Positions 11,739 to 23,520 are shown, numbered from the stretch's first letter. The stretch: DNA of 64,000 bases from Diploptera punctata (GCA_030220185.1 JASPKZ010003844.1:4942001-5006000); one strand, 5' to 3'. Notes: a model not told the origin generated them from the letters alone. Numbers and translations are program-made.

Positions 11739-12474
11739 AATAGATTACAAAGAAATATAAAACATAACATATCATTATATTTATTGAAAAAGTTAATCTT
11801 AGGTAAAACAGAAAAAAAATCAAATAGGTAAAATGAAATGGTAAAAATTATCCAACAGTAAATAACATTGGTATCAACTAACCAACACCTGAAGTAGATA
11901 CTGTAAAAAAAGCATAAAGCTCAATACAAACAATGCAAAAATTACACGAATAATTAAACAAATGAAGGGCAAACTCATACTTGTATGTTAAACACTACTG
12001 TATAGTAAAAGTTTTACTTTTCTATATTGTACATACTGTTTCCTAGTTTGAAACCAGTTGTTTCATGGTTCAAAGGACATGTTATATGCCAACATGACAA
12101 TAATATCTAACTCTTTAATAAGTCATTAGAGATTATGGGTACCTTATACGAAAACACGCAGTCAACATTGATGTGAAACTTTGTCTGAAGAGTTCTGTTC
12201 AACTCCATAAATGAGACAAGTAATTAATCTGAATCTCCTTCTACACATCTCGCATTAGATGTAGATCATGTTATTATTAAATTAATAAAAGTAATAGAAC
12301 ATGATTGTAAGATGAGTATCAATTGTATTTAGATTTTTAAGAATAAATCATTATACACAGTATTGACACCCGAATGAGTAGATTGTTATTATCGGATGCA
12401 GTTCAGTTAAGAATGTAAAACATAACACAGTAAATTTACATTTTAAACTTATAGATAATAATACATATAGGGAA

Positions 12475-12510
<36 letters not shown>

Positions 12511-13759
12511 AAATAAACAGAAAATACAAATTTAGGAGCAAATTTCAAAATAAAAAATGCACTCTGGCACATAAAAATTAATTAATGCAAAATAGAATAT
12601 AATAATAAAACAATATAGAATTAAAAATGAATTAGTAATACCGAACTGAGAATGAAATTTAATCCATTCGTCTCAAAAGATGAGGTAGACTCACGGGCTG
12701 TTAAATGGCCTTCAACTCAGAAGATGAGGAACACTCGTTGAACTCTGCTGTTATATATTTTGCAATATTTTGTACATCCCTTGACAGGGTAATATTTTAT
12801 TAACATTTTTTAATAGTAGAGGAATGTGTTTTGGCCTTCACCTTTATTTTGATCTCAAGTACCGTTATATTTTGTTTGGTTTGAATGTCTTAAAATAGAC
12901 AATAAAATTTACAGTAACTTAATTCCGACTTCTGGGAAATTGCATTGAACATTTAAAACTGAAGCGAATGGGTTAAGATAGTTAGGATATAATACGAGTA
13001 TATCCCAAAATAGGCTTATATTTATCATTTTAAAACATTTAAATAATATATATTTTAATGTATCTGTGTTGCTTGCTTAGTTCAAGATTTGATTTAATTC
13101 ATTCATTACATAATTTGGTTTCTAAATATCTATTATTCTTACATCCAGGAGTAGTGTAGAATTTAGGTACATGTAGTAATAAAATAATAAATGTTGTATG
13201 GTTCTGTAAAGACGTGGATTATTATTTATAAATTAGTTTATTTCTTTTTTAAATAACAAAGTGATACATGCTTAAAAATTATTCAGTATTTGGGATAACG
13301 AAGTGAGAGTAATGAATTATGTTTTTGAAGTAAAGAGTTCCTTGAACTAGATCAATGTTTTTGTTATTGATGATAACTCTCAGAACCCTAACCTAACCTG
13401 GTTAACCCACTCAGTTATTATAATATGGAAATTGTAAGGATAATTAGTACCTGTCAGCGCCGCGAGATGGAAGACCTTGGTAGCCGTGGGCAAACAAGAA
13501 GAAACAACTGACTGCATGAACATCAGTACAAGTTACACGATAACTAACAAGCTCACTAATTAACAAGCTAAACAAACCCAACGTCGTAAAATGATAGGAA
13601 CATGCACTAAATGTGTCACATTAATGACAGTTTAATTATCATTTCAACTGTCAAATATTACCGTTCTGCAAAACAAGAAATATTCATTAAAAACAATTTT
13701 TTGGGCTCCATTCAAGGTGACTACAAGGACCCAGAATCCAAACATTCGGTATTATATTA
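11739..13759. other. AT-rich DNA; (TA)n(GA)n tract at 12477-12512
   Basis: About 2 kb without a recognisable element. Near 12668-12740 two short, similar pieces ('ctcaaaagatgaggtagact', 'ctcagaagatgaggaacact') lie about 50 bp apart. The 73-codon minus frame 12351-12572 is low-complexity and crosses the TA tract. Confidence 0.55.
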
Positions 13760-14060
13760 TCTAATATACAAAAATTAATGAAGTTTGTTTATTTGTTTGT
13801 TTGTTTGTTCGTTCGTTCGTTCGTACTTTATGCGCGGCCATACCGTTGATCCGATTGTGATGGGGCTTTTTGTAAAATGTTCAGGAGATTCCCGGGATGA
13901 ACATAGGCTATAAGAGAGTTGTGATACCCAACTCATACACCCTTAAAAATCACCCTTTGTAGTGGAAAACGTGGGAAAAAAAAAAAAAAAAGGTAGCTCT
14001 TTGGACGTTTAAATGACTGGGGTGTCTCCTCCTTGAAGTTGTAAAAGGTTAACTTATTTT
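13760..14060 (+). mobile_element. Helitron 5' portion, 3' end lost
   Basis: The segment starts TCTAATATACAAAAATTAAT directly after an A (13759), then a (GTTT)n/(GTTC)n run, then 'gcgcggccataccgttgatc'. This is the reverse complement of the terminal region of the Helitrons at 34148-34960 and 52752-53297. Similarity runs through 'gttcaggagattcccgggat' to about 13970, ending near a poly-A run. No CTAG end with hairpin is found before LINE-B3 starts at 14131, so the 3' part is missing. Confidence 0.75.
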
Positions 14061-14130
14061 TGGTTTACAAGACTAATATTTTACTTAAATTATTAGAACT
14101 ATTATTAATGTTAATGCCTTTATATATATG

Positions 14131-14957
14131 TATTACTCTCACCTATATTATTTAATATTTATATGGACGATATCTTAAAAGAATGGAAGAAGGTTTTAAC
14201 TAATGAAGGAATATTAATTGATAATAAAGATAAAATAAATGTTTTATTATTCGCTGACGATGTTGTACTTTTAGCAGAATCTGAAAATGAGCTCCAAATG
14301 TTAGCATATAAATTTAAATTAATAGCCAATAGATATAATTGTAAAATATCAATAAATAAGTAAAAAGTAATGGCATTTTTGGTAAATATGGAATTAGATC
14401 AAAAATTGTATTGGATAACAAAATAATAAAACAAGTATCACATTTCCAATATTTAGGATGTGATATAACTTATAGAGAAAATAAAGATATAGAAAATAAA
14501 GTAAATAAATTTCAGGCTATTTGTGGAACCATAAAAAGAACTTTAGGTCGGAAAACAAGGAAAGATACGAAACTTAAATTATATAAAACAATGGCTGTTC
14601 CTTCGTTGTTGTATGGAAGTGAAAATTGGATAATGAAATCAAGGGATAAAAGCAGGATACAGACTGCGGAAATGCTGTTTTTACGTAATGTGAAAGGATG
14701 CACAAGAGCGGATAGAATAAGGAATGAAACTATACGAGAAGAATTAAATTTATATAAAATTGAAGATAAAATCAGCGAAAATAATAAGAAATGGACAGAA
14801 CACTTAATGAGAATGAACAACGAAAGAATACCAAAAAGAACCTTCCTGTATAATCCCAGAGGAACAAGAGATGTTGGCCGACCACGCAGAAGATGGACTC
14901 CACTTTTAACTTCGCCGGAACAGGCTGCATAGCCTAAACCTTGTAGTAGAAGAAGAA
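14131..14957 (+). mobile_element. LINE-B3: reverse-transcriptase C-terminal half, two lesions
   Basis: The copy opens inside motif B (SPILFNIYMDDILKEWKK, about 14140-14190), passes the catalytic FADD (14250-14261) and continues to the LTSPEQAA terminus at 14932 and a short GAA tail. By comparison with LINE-B1, the sequence is interrupted near 14360 by a C-to-A type change that makes a stop, and about 25 bp later by a one-base loss within TTTATTGG. Between these lesions the two halves (14163-14363 and 14411-14932) are otherwise open, so inactivation after insertion was modest. The minus-strand frame 14512-14820 is an antisense shadow. Confidence 0.92.
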
Positions 14958-16277
14958 GACTTTCTTTTGTGGAATCTGAGTTTTTTCTTCAAATCGAAAA
15001 CATTTATTGTCTACATTATTAAGATTAGAGTTTATTGTACTTTCACTTTATCTTATTATATATTTTTATCTAATCTCTTTTAATTATGAATTATATTTTA
15101 GAATGGTTTTTTAACTTTTTCTGTATGCGAGGGAGCTTTAGGTCTTTCGATTTTACTGTCTATAATTCGAAGATACGGAAATGATTTTTTTAATTCTTAT
15201 AGAATACTACAATGTTAATAGTAATTTTCCCTTTAATCTTTTTAATCCCCTTATGCTTTATGTTAAATTATTGACGCTGCGTAAACCATAACAAATACAC
15301 AAAATTAATGTACACAGAATTGAATATCTCATATACCTCGAGACCACAGCGGTGGACATATATACACAAAATACATCGAATGTCTAGAATAATTTCTTTA
15401 AATTTCAGAACAGTTGTGGTAGGCCAAAGAGCCTTTTATGTGTGTCGAGCTATGAAGCTTTTACATTTTAGTAGTTTGGCCCAAATAGTGTTTTAACCAA
15501 AAATCAGTTTTATGCTAGACAAAATAAGTTATGATATTGGAAAATTCTGCATGTAACAGGCAGAGGCATATTATTTGCCCTTGCAGTACCATACTCATTC
15601 AACTTTTTTAATTAATGTAAAACTGCAGAATCAGTTAATATGAAAACTTTATATATTAAATAAACCTTTGTTATTTTTAATTGTAATAATATTTAAAGAT
15701 TTTTTTTTGTTTTCCGTCCCTCCATTTTCAATAGAATTGATAAAATAAAATAAAATATCTAACCCATCCAATAAATAAATCAATAAAATTAAAAATCCAA
15801 ATAATAATTAAATATGCATTTGTATTTATAATTAATACCATTGAAAAAATAACGTTAAATTATTTTTAAGTTTCTATTTATATAAGTGGAAGAATTCGAA
15901 ATTCGTTATATTGACATAATTTTGGGGAACTATATAAGAATAAAAGGCTATTCTTTAGAATGATTTACCCTTGATTTTTCTGTTTATTATCGTGAATTAT
16001 AACTCTTCTTCTGTATTTAGTAACATTTTTTAATATTTTAAAATATTTAAAACAATTTTTATAACTTTATTTTAGAATTTTTAAGTACTTATTCAAATAC
16101 ACATATTGTGATGGTGACTTGCTCTTTCCTCCAGAGAGTATATTATACAGTTGGAACTAGTGAGTTATCGATGGTTGCGATTATTAAGGAGTGAAAAAAG
16201 GGCGTTTCACGGGATCCACCCTAGATTAGAGTAATTGAATTAGGTTAAGTGTGAGTTAGTTAGCTTTTAGGTTCGTT
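14958..16277. other. AT-rich DNA, only a 23-bp SINE-A scrap at 15335-15357
   Basis: The piece 'acctcgagaccacagcggtg' plus GAC is the reverse complement of the first 23 bases of SINE-A, with nothing else of the SINE around it. The rest shows no feature. At 16256-16276 'agttagcttttaggttcgtt' matches a block at 43300-43323. Confidence 0.6.
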
Positions 16278-17275
16278 ACATTTAAATGTAAATTTCGGTG
16301 AGTAAGACAAAAACTATGGCGTTTCAAGGGAAAATACCGATACGAACTAAAATTTTTATTAACAACAATATAATAGAACAAGTTAATAACTTTACTTATC
16401 TTGGCTGGAATCTTTCCTTCGACACATGTAAAGACATAGACATAAAATTGGTCAAATTTCAAAAACTTATAGGAACAATAAAAAGCATTCTTTTTCGAAA
16501 AGTACGCCCTGATACAATTCTAAAATTTTATAAAACAATGGCTCTTCCAACTCTACTTTATGGTTCTGAAACGTGGACTCTTACTACAGGTAAATTAAAT
16601 AGGATAGTAGCTGCAGAAATGAAGTTGTTAAGACCTTTAGGTCCACCGCTGTGGTCTCGAGGTAGCATGCTGCCTTGTCACGCAGCGGGCCCGGGTTCGA
16701 TCCCCGGTCGGGGCAGTTTTTCTGGGTGAGGCTTTTATCGGGGTTTTTCCTCACTTGTAAGACAAATGTCAGGAAAACTTTAAGGCCCAAACGGTCCCCG
16801 AAATCATATGGTCATCATCCTTACCATTATCATTATCATCATCATCCTTCACCGGTGTGGAAAGCAACGGGAAGCTACCACACGTACACAATTCCCTAGT
16901 AAAGTTGCAAGCATAGCATGAAAATGCTATGATTGCAGTGAAGGACCTGCCTTCGGACAGAATTACTATGGATGGATGGAAGACCTTTAGCGGGTTATAC
17001 GCTTTATGACCACATGCGTAATGAAGATATCCGTAAAGCTCTCAACACACCAGCAATAACTGAAACCATTCAAAAATATCAAAATAATTGGCATGAACAC
17101 CTTAGAATGCCAGACAATAGACTATCTCTGCAGCTATTGAACTACAGACCCACAGGGCGAAGAGACCCAGGAAGACCTAAGAAGAAATGGAGGGATCAAT
17201 TTCTTTCCTGAAGCGGAACAGGCCAATGGCCTAGTCCATGCCTGCCATTGATGAATGATGATGACATTTAAATGT
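16278..17275 (+). mobile_element. LINE-C1 insertion with 12-bp target-site duplication
   Basis: It is a 5'-truncated LINE flanked by acatttaaatgt at 16278-16289 and 17264-17275, an exact duplication. The coding part starts at 16298 (MSKTKTMAFQGKIPIRTKIF), passes FTYLGWNLSFDT, LPTLLYGSETWTLTT and the AAEMK box, is interrupted by a SINE-A (16641-16980), and resumes with GYTLYDHMRNEDIRK through RPKKKWRDQFLS to a stop at 17211. The second part is in frame with the first when the 350-bp SINE-plus-duplication is discounted. The 3' end is a short gatgaatgatgatg tail. It lacks the catalytic RT motifs, so it is not functional. Confidence 0.93.
16631..16990 (+). mobile_element. SINE-A nested in LINE-C1, 10-bp duplication
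   Basis: The SINE body 16641-16980 is flanked by exact agacctttag repeats at 16631-16640 and 16981-16990. The tRNA-like head has the B-box 'gggttcgatccccggtcgg'. The body has the CCTCAC..TGTAAGACAAATGTC core and the long-form 3' end closing in GGATGGATGG. This is a full-length long-form copy. It gives spurious frames at 16584-16790 and 16675-16899. Confidence 0.95.
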
Positions 17276-17431
17276 GTCTAAAGACATAAAAAAACGATAA
17301 TGTTCGAAACAACGATAATAATCGATGTGTGGTTCGATGGTGGGTTATCGTTGGCTCTATAAACTCTGACGCATGCGCACTCTTGTTCTATAGGACTTCG
17401 AAAATATATCAGGCAAATTAAAGTGGAGAAT

Positions 17432-18035
17432 CCCCCAATAAAATTCTAGTTTCAGCAAAACTGAATATTTGTGTATTGAAACGTGGAGATTTTTCTGATT
17501 GTTTAGTCGATACTAAGGAAAATATAAATAAATTATAGGCTAATATCATGGGAAGTAGATCCTCAAAAATAAGATTAATTTGTCATATTTACCAGCGGTA
17601 GCAAATTTGTCTGCATTAGATTAAATTAAAGTAAGATAATTTGATGCCACTAAAGGCCTGAGGACGTCCGTGGGGTAGAAGGAGGTTAAGGCTCCCACCT
17701 TCTAGACAGTCGGCACTCGATGTCAGCCTGGATTTTAGCCCTGCTTGACGGCCGTTTTTTACAACATGCGCCTCTTACTCATTTTCATTAGAGGCTGAGT
17801 CGACCCTGGGACCATAGTGCCGCCAGGAGGTTTAGATACAATTCTAGTTTTAAGGAATCTGAATATTTATAACTTGGGCCATAGTAACTTTTCTGATTGT
17901 TTCAATCAATGCTAAGGAAAATGTAACCAAATTAAAGGTCAATATCATCCTAAGTTGGTCATCAAAAGTGTAAGCTTCATTTATCATGTTTACCAGCGGT
18001 AGCGAGTTTATCGGTAATATATTAAATTACTAGAT
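17432..18035. repeat. Diverged direct repeats flanking a SINE-H fragment
   Basis: 17432-17644 and 17841-18035 are related direct repeats of about 200 bp. Shared landmarks in order are attctagttt, ctgaatattt, tttttctgattgttt, ctaaggaaaat, aatatcat, and accagcggtagc near the ends. Many substitutions and small indels indicate age. A SINE-H fragment fills the gap exactly. This may be an old duplication, or a longer element whose two halves are separated by the SINE. Confidence 0.7.
17645..17835 (-). mobile_element. SINE-H fragment lacking its tRNA head
   Basis: The plus strand reads 'aggcctgaggacgtccgtgg' then 'gtagaaggaggttaaggctc' and 'gaggctgagtcgaccctggg', the SINE-H body in reverse orientation. 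The tRNA-like head (present at 39432 and 30070) is missing beyond about 17835. Confidence 0.85.
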
Positions 18036-18556
18036 TTAATTCGAGAATAGAGCAATAAAGAAAATCTTATGATGTAGCTCTAATAGTAACAATTAATGAG
18101 CTGTAAGGGCAGATCGATTTATTTAGTAGAAAGAGTATAATACCCTTGTGTTACAAAATATGAACTTTATAAGAAATTACGCTTGGAGTAGGGAAAGCAG
18201 GGTGACCTTTTCAGCATCTTGGTTTTAAAAATAAAAAGAAGGGAAATTCTTCATTGATTTAAGGAAAGGTCAGAAGTCTACTTAAGGCCTACCGAATGCT
18301 ATTAGATGGGATCGTCTTGATGGAAAGTCATTAAGTTCCATGAAGATGGTATTTCCTATCAGTATTAAGTAGGCCTATATCATATGCCATCACTGCACCA
18401 GTTTGTGATTTAAATGTTTATCTAGGCATCAAGTAGGCCTATAATAATAATAATAATTATTATTATTAGGATAGTGATTAGCATTAGGATCAGGAGCAGG
18501 GAGGAGGAGGAGAGTGAGGAGCAGTAGTAGCATCAGGCAGCAGCAATTATTAGAGT
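18036..18556. other. Unassigned, purine-rich at its right edge
   Basis: I see no family or frame. At 18440-18530 AAT repeats and a GGAGGAGGA-rich stretch lead into the microsatellite. Confidence 0.5.
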
Positions 18557-18713
<157 letters not shown>

Positions 18714-19290
18714 GTAGAAATTAAACAGAGGCTCAATTCTGGAAATGCATTATATTATGCATCATAGGGACTCTTGGCGTCCCTTCAAAATACGTTAAAC
18801 TGAAAATAAATAAAACTGTTATTCTCCCAGTTATATGGATGCGAAACATGGATTTTTACTTTAAGGGAGGGAAGACCATTACGAATATTTGAGAATAAAG
18901 TTCTTAGGAATATTTTTGGACCAAAAAGAGATGAATAGGCGTTTGAATGGAGAAAACTACATAATAGTGAGCTTGAGCTACATGATATGTAGCCTATAGG
19001 AAGCCAGATAGGCCTATTATAAAAACAGATAAGTCTTGTAGACTGCGATGGGCAACACATAGCACGATGAAAGAGGTGCATGGGAGCTTCTTGTAGGAAA
19101 ACCAGAATGGAATCGCCCAGTTGGTAGACCAAGAATGAGGTGGGAGAATAAAATTATCCATGATTTGAGGGAAGTACGTAGATTATAAAAGGAATGATTG
19201 GAAAACATTAACTCAGGATAGGAATGTATGGAGAGCTTATGTCCGCGGGGCCATGAACCTAAAGGTTCGGTAGAGCCAGTGAGTTAGACT
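18714..19290 (+). mobile_element. LINE-A3, degenerate
   Basis: It begins VEIKQRLNSGNALYY, matching the NEMHKEIKHRLNSGNA region of LINE-A8, then passes the LPVIWMRNMDF-like region, LRIFENKVLRNIFGPKRDE, RLRWATHSTM and the PVGRPRMRWENK box. It ends with 'gagccagtgagttagac'. Stops and frameshifts occur throughout (for example TAG at about 18938 and a shift near 18970). The minus-strand frames at 18785-19132 and 19017-19208 are shadows. Confidence 0.88.
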
Positions 19291-19355
19291 CTTATAATTG
19301 TTACATATTATATAGTTAGTATATTACATCAATCTAATATGTTATATTTAGATAG

Positions 19356-19650
19356 CCCACCGCTTTGTTCTCGAGTAGCGTGCTGCCTTGTCACACAGCG
19401 GGCCCGAGACAAGCTTTCTGGATGAGGTTTTATTCGGGGGTTTTCCTCACCTGTAAGACAAATGTCAGGAAACTTTAAGGCCCAAACGGTCCCCAAACAT
19501 CATCTCGTCATCATCATTATCATCATAATCATTCGCCGGTGTGGAAAGCAACGGGAAGCTACCACACCTATAATTCCCTAGTAAAGATGCAAGCATAGCA
19601 TAAAAATGCTGTGTTTGCAGTGAAGGGCCTACCATATGGCAGAACATTAT
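19356..19650 (+). mobile_element. SINE-A copy, diverged
   Basis: It runs from ccaccgctttgttctcgag to about the 'ggcagaacatta' end. The B-box region is damaged: after 'cagcgggcccga' the usual ggttcgatccccggtcggg is deleted. The body and long-form 3' end ('aagctaccacacctataatt') are present. Confidence 0.88.
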
Positions 19651-19683
19651 AACATTATAGAATAGAATATTTAGACATACCTT

Positions 19684-19755
19684 CAACTATGTGGGAGAAA
19701 AACATTAACCATTATTTGGGAGAGGTGAATTATGCAGGGAATGATTGGAAAGTAT
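19684..19755 (+). mobile_element. Short LINE-A scrap
   Basis: It encodes MWEKNINHYLGEVNYAGNDW, the conserved box near the LINE-A C-terminus, then leaves the family. An open frame (19689-20381) joins this scrap through unrelated DNA to LINE-A4, so that 230-codon frame is a chimera, not a protein. Confidence 0.8.
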
Positions 19756-19872
19756 TACGTAGCTCAAGTTTATATATAACTTTTTTAAGCAAGTTGATAA
19801 AGCAAAATATTAGACACCGGCATGTAGGCCTATATTTTTTCATGCAACGGCTTGGCTTATTTTGTGAAAAGT

Positions 19873-20416
19873 GTTTCGAGGACATACAACTCCTTTCAAA
19901 AAACATTAAACTGAAAATATATAAAACTATTATTCTACCAGTTATATTACATGGGTGCGAAATATGGACTCTTATTTTAAGGGAGGAAAGGAGATTACAA
20001 GTATTTGAGAATAAAGTACTTAGGAAAATTTTTGGACCAAAGAGAGATGAACAGACAGGTGAATGGAGAAGACTACATAACAATGAACTACATGGTCTTT
20101 ATAGGAAGCCAGATACAATAAGAACAGTTAAGTCTCATAGAAGACTGCGATGGGCAGGACATGTTGCACGTATGGGGAATGAAAGACTTGCATGGAAGCT
20201 TCTTGTAAAAAAGCCAGAGGGAAAACGCCCAGTTGGTAGACCAAGAATGAGGTGGGAGAATAACATTAACTATGATTTGAGGGAAGTAGATTGTACAGGG
20301 AATGATTGGAAAGCATTAGCTCAGGATAGGGATGTATGGAGTGCTTATGTCCGCGCGGCCATGAACCTACGGGTTCGATAGTGCCAGTGAGTAAGTAAGT
20401 AAGTTTCGAGGACATA
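19873..20416 (+). mobile_element. LINE-A4, young insertion with 14-bp duplication
   Basis: The element 19887-20402 is flanked by exact gtttcgaggacata repeats at 19873-19886 and 20403-20416. Its frame is open throughout, from LLSKNIKLKIYKTIILPVIL through LREERRLQVFENKVL, GPKRDEQTGEWRRLHN, RRLRWAGHVARMGNE and RPVGRPRMRWENN to RAAMNLRVR and the stop at 20381. The 3' tail is gtaagtaagtaa. It covers only the post-palm C-terminus, so it is dead on arrival, but it has no later stops. It is the best local reference for LINE-A. Confidence 0.95.
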
Positions 20417-20719
20417 ATCATTGTAATTAATTCAAACTAAATTTTTAGTAAGTAGCATTCTCGCTTACAATACCTTAAAAATCTTACTTGTACTATTGAG
20501 TTTGTAATGCACTCTTTTTGATATCTAAAACTCTTTTCAGAATAAGTAATTTATTTTCATTTGGTTTATAAATGATTGAATATCACAATGCTATCATACC
20601 TAGATGTATACTGTATTTAGTTTATTCTTGTTATCTTTTTTATTTAACGATACTCTTTAACAGCTAAACACATTAGCGTCGCAATTCAAATTTGGAAGTG
20701 AATGGGCCGAAAATTTTAC
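20417..20719. other. AT-rich DNA, no feature seen
   Basis: No frame or family recognised. Confidence 0.5.
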
Positions 20720-20930
20720 TCAGGGGCATCTTTATTCAAGCTTAAGGTTCTTTTACGAGCCGTAAATCTAAGGAATTATATCCACGGCTTAGCTGCTTTC
20801 TGAAGGAACCTATACTACAGATTTTTAGGCTCTTGAAACTCCATCGAACTCGGCCGGGTTTGAATCCGCGAACTATGGTATTAGAGGCAAGCATGGTAGG
20901 CCTAACCACTATTCCGAGACCGACTACTGT
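20720..20930 (-). mobile_element. SINE-K copy
   Basis: Its minus-strand head is tRNA-like: 'gcggattcaaacccggccga' contains a B-box-like segment, preceded by a diverged A box (gtggttaggcc). The body shares 'cttttacgagcc' and 'cacggctta' with 25005-25225. Confidence 0.75.
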
Positions 20931-21839
20931 GTTTAGTCATGTTATTTATACCGCTTTTAAATGTTGGTAAAAATGATTTGCGAAATTATTATTATGATAA
21001 TAATAGATAAAATAGTTTGTAATAATGAAGATTGCAACTCAGTATCAGCTTTATCAAAAATATAGTCCTAAGATATTATTTCAAAATCTATAATTTGTGT
21101 CAATTTGCTCAATAAATATGTTCTTTATGTAACAGATACTGATATTACCGTAGTATCAAGCAGTCGCATGTTTAATAACAAATGTGTTGTGTGATCGCGA
21201 ACCACAGATTGATAATTGCTTATTCACGAAGCGTAGGGTTAATTACTGGTTTGCTGAGCACATAATGCACAGAGTGGGCGTCATTTCCACTTGCATATAA
21301 ATAATGTGCCGACAAGTTGGTATTCTTCACCTACAATTCCAGGATCCTCATGGAATTACATTCTTCTCCTTCCTCCCTTCATAATCCTTCGTACATGTAT
21401 TTCTTATCTTCATATCGTAATGGATATTCTCCAGAATTAATCATTAATACAAAAAAAAAAGTAATTTTCTCTGAGTAACAAATTTTCAATTTCTTTCAGC
21501 AAGATAGCAGATAAGAAAAAATTCCCATGGCAAAAATAAATAAACTTGAATCAAGATTGTACTCAACAAATTATTCTAATGTTTTTTCCGCCAAAAATAA
21601 ATGTATTCGCTATCTATATAAAAATAAGCCTACGCCATTTCTAAAACTTTAAATTGTTAACAACAGCTTTCTGTTGTAACGGTTATTACTTGCATCGTAG
21701 AGGCTATTTATTTTCTCTCAATTTTTTTTTCTCTCTTTCATATTTTTTTTTGTAAGGGCAGAATGATATACTTGGCATTACAATATAAAATTTTAAATAA
21801 AAAAATGTTGGTTTGTTGGTGTGTAATGTGCTGCATCTA
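20931..21839. other. AT-rich DNA, no feature seen
   Basis: There are long T runs near 21722-21752. No family member or coding frame recognised. Confidence 0.5.
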
Positions 21840-22185
21840 ACACTGAAGTCATTATTAGTCTTGCTCTCCAGTACTTCGAAGTTTTGGAAGTTTCCTCTTT
21901 GACGGCTGCACAGTTGTTAAGGTGTTAATCATCCATTTCTTCTTCTGGGTGGTTGCATAGAATGGTGTAGACAATATTTAGATCTTGTGCAAGTGTTTAG
22001 CAAGGCAATCGTGCCCTGTAGTTAATCTGAGTTGTGCAATTGCTGTCTTCCGTGGAAGTTCTGGTGTGATGATTGTGTTTTGAAGGAGGCTTTTCCATTT
22101 CTTATCTTTTGTGGACGATTGAAGTTTGTTATCATTTATATCCTTGGTTTTTGGTTTTATGTGCCTTTTTACCGAAATATAAGAT
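21840..22185 (-). mobile_element. LINE with RNase H-type C-terminus, fragment
   Basis: On the minus strand, about 22080 down to 21850, the sequence reads TIITPELPRKTAIAQLRLTT, then GHDCLAKHLHKI, then diverged residues with an EEMD-like stretch (KKKWMINTL). This resembles the end of the RNase H and cysteine-histidine tail region of non-LTR elements that carry RNase H; the expected C..C..H..C cysteines are mostly lost. Several stops are present. A SINE-A sits directly on its 5' side. The plus-strand frames at 22032-22274 and 22073-22264 are shadows that run into the SINE. Confidence 0.72.
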
Positions 22186-22507
22186 CCATCATAGTAATTC
22201 TGCCCGAAGGCAGGTCCTTCACTGCAATCATAGCATTTTCATGCTATGCTTGCAGCTTTATTAGGGAATTGTAGCTTCCCGTTGCATTCCACACCGGTGA
22301 AGGATGATGATGATGATAATGATGGCCATATGATTTCGGGGACCGTTTGGGCCTTAAAGTTTTCCTGACATTTGTCTTACAGGTGAGGAAAAACCTCGAT
22401 AAAAACCTCACCCAGAAAAACTGCCCCAACCCGGGATCGAACCCGGGCCCGCTGCGTGACAAGGCAGCACGCTACCTCGAGACCATAGCGGTGGACAAAT
22501 ATAAGAT
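22175..22507 (-). mobile_element. SINE-A copy with exact 11-bp duplication
   Basis: The body 22186-22496 is flanked by aaatataagat at 22175-22185 and 22497-22507. It is a long-form copy with a good tRNA-like head (plus strand 'gggatcgaacccgggcccgc'). Confidence 0.95.
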
Positions 22508-23496
22508 ATAGGTTGTAAAATATCTATAAATTATCGTCTTTTTGACTTTGTTAATTTCTTTAAAAACTCCAGGCATTTTGGAACATATTTCAACATCATC
22601 AGAAGATTATTACTGTAAATGTTACAGTAAATGCAGCATTCTTTTAAACAATTTTACAAATGTAATTTTATATTTTTTATGATATTTCATAATACATATG
22701 CTACAGAAGTTAAACTGCCAATGTCCTATTCTTTATCCACGCTTATTCTGATTTTTTTTTTGACATCAAGGAGTTTAAATTTTAATATTAATTAGATTGT
22801 ATGGAAATACATTTAGATATTCCGAATTCCGAAATAACATCATAGAAAAGAATATAAATTTTAGAAATCGATCTCCTAGAGGAAGTTTCCAATTTTAACT
22901 CTCACGGGAGATTCGCTTTACTTGTTATCTCTTCTTCTTCTGTGAAAAAAATACTGAAAGCTAGTCTCTGAGGGCCTTGTGAATAGAGAAAGTTTGGGAT
23001 GCAGTACTATCGATCTGTTCTTTCAAAAATTTGCAACTCTTTGATGTGGCAGACTCTGGCTGTATGGAGCGCGAGTAGGTGATTTATGATGATACAGCTC
23101 TCTCCATGCAGCGTAATAAATTACAGAGCAAGGTAACTCGAGGGTTGATTATCACAAAAAGAGCATACTATCACAGGCAGGGAGAATTAAAAACACGAGA
23201 ACTTGCTGATTTCAGAAGATAACTAACCCTTTGTAGTCTTGCTGAAACTACGCTTGAGGGCACTTTTTCTATATAGAATGTTGAAAATACGCTGCAAAAT
23301 TTCATCTAAATTTTCCTCGTAAGTAGCGAAGAGAGATGCAATGCATCGTTAAATCAATATGTTGAATTGAAATAACCACGAATTACAAGAGGAAGTTTTC
23401 CATTTAGGTATATATGAAGCATCAAATATACATCGATTAATTATGTCACAACCCTTTCATAAATAGGTATATACCAGTGTGTGTGTGTATATATAT
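22508..23496. other. Unassigned
   Basis: A mixed-composition stretch at 22890-23360 has no frame or family match I recognise. It ends in a (GT)n(AT)n run at 23477-23500 next to the tRNA-like array. Confidence 0.5.
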
Positions 23497-23520
23497 ATAT
23501 GGTATGATAAGAAAAATAAA

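Noticed and set aside
14512..14820. Antisense 102-codon frame shared with 6382-6690 (both begin MFILIKCSVHFLLFSLI)
   Set aside because: It lies antisense to the LINE-B coding sequence, and its conservation follows from that strand. No start context or domain supports it.
16641..16715. tRNA genes at the SINE-A heads
   Set aside because: The B box is good, but no full cloverleaf or terminator follows and the segment always continues into the SINE body.
19689..20381. 230-codon open frame, the longest in the window
   Set aside because: It joins a LINE-A scrap, unrelated flanking DNA and the LINE-A4 insertion. The 14-bp duplication at 19873-19886 shows where the insertion starts, so the frame is a chimera.
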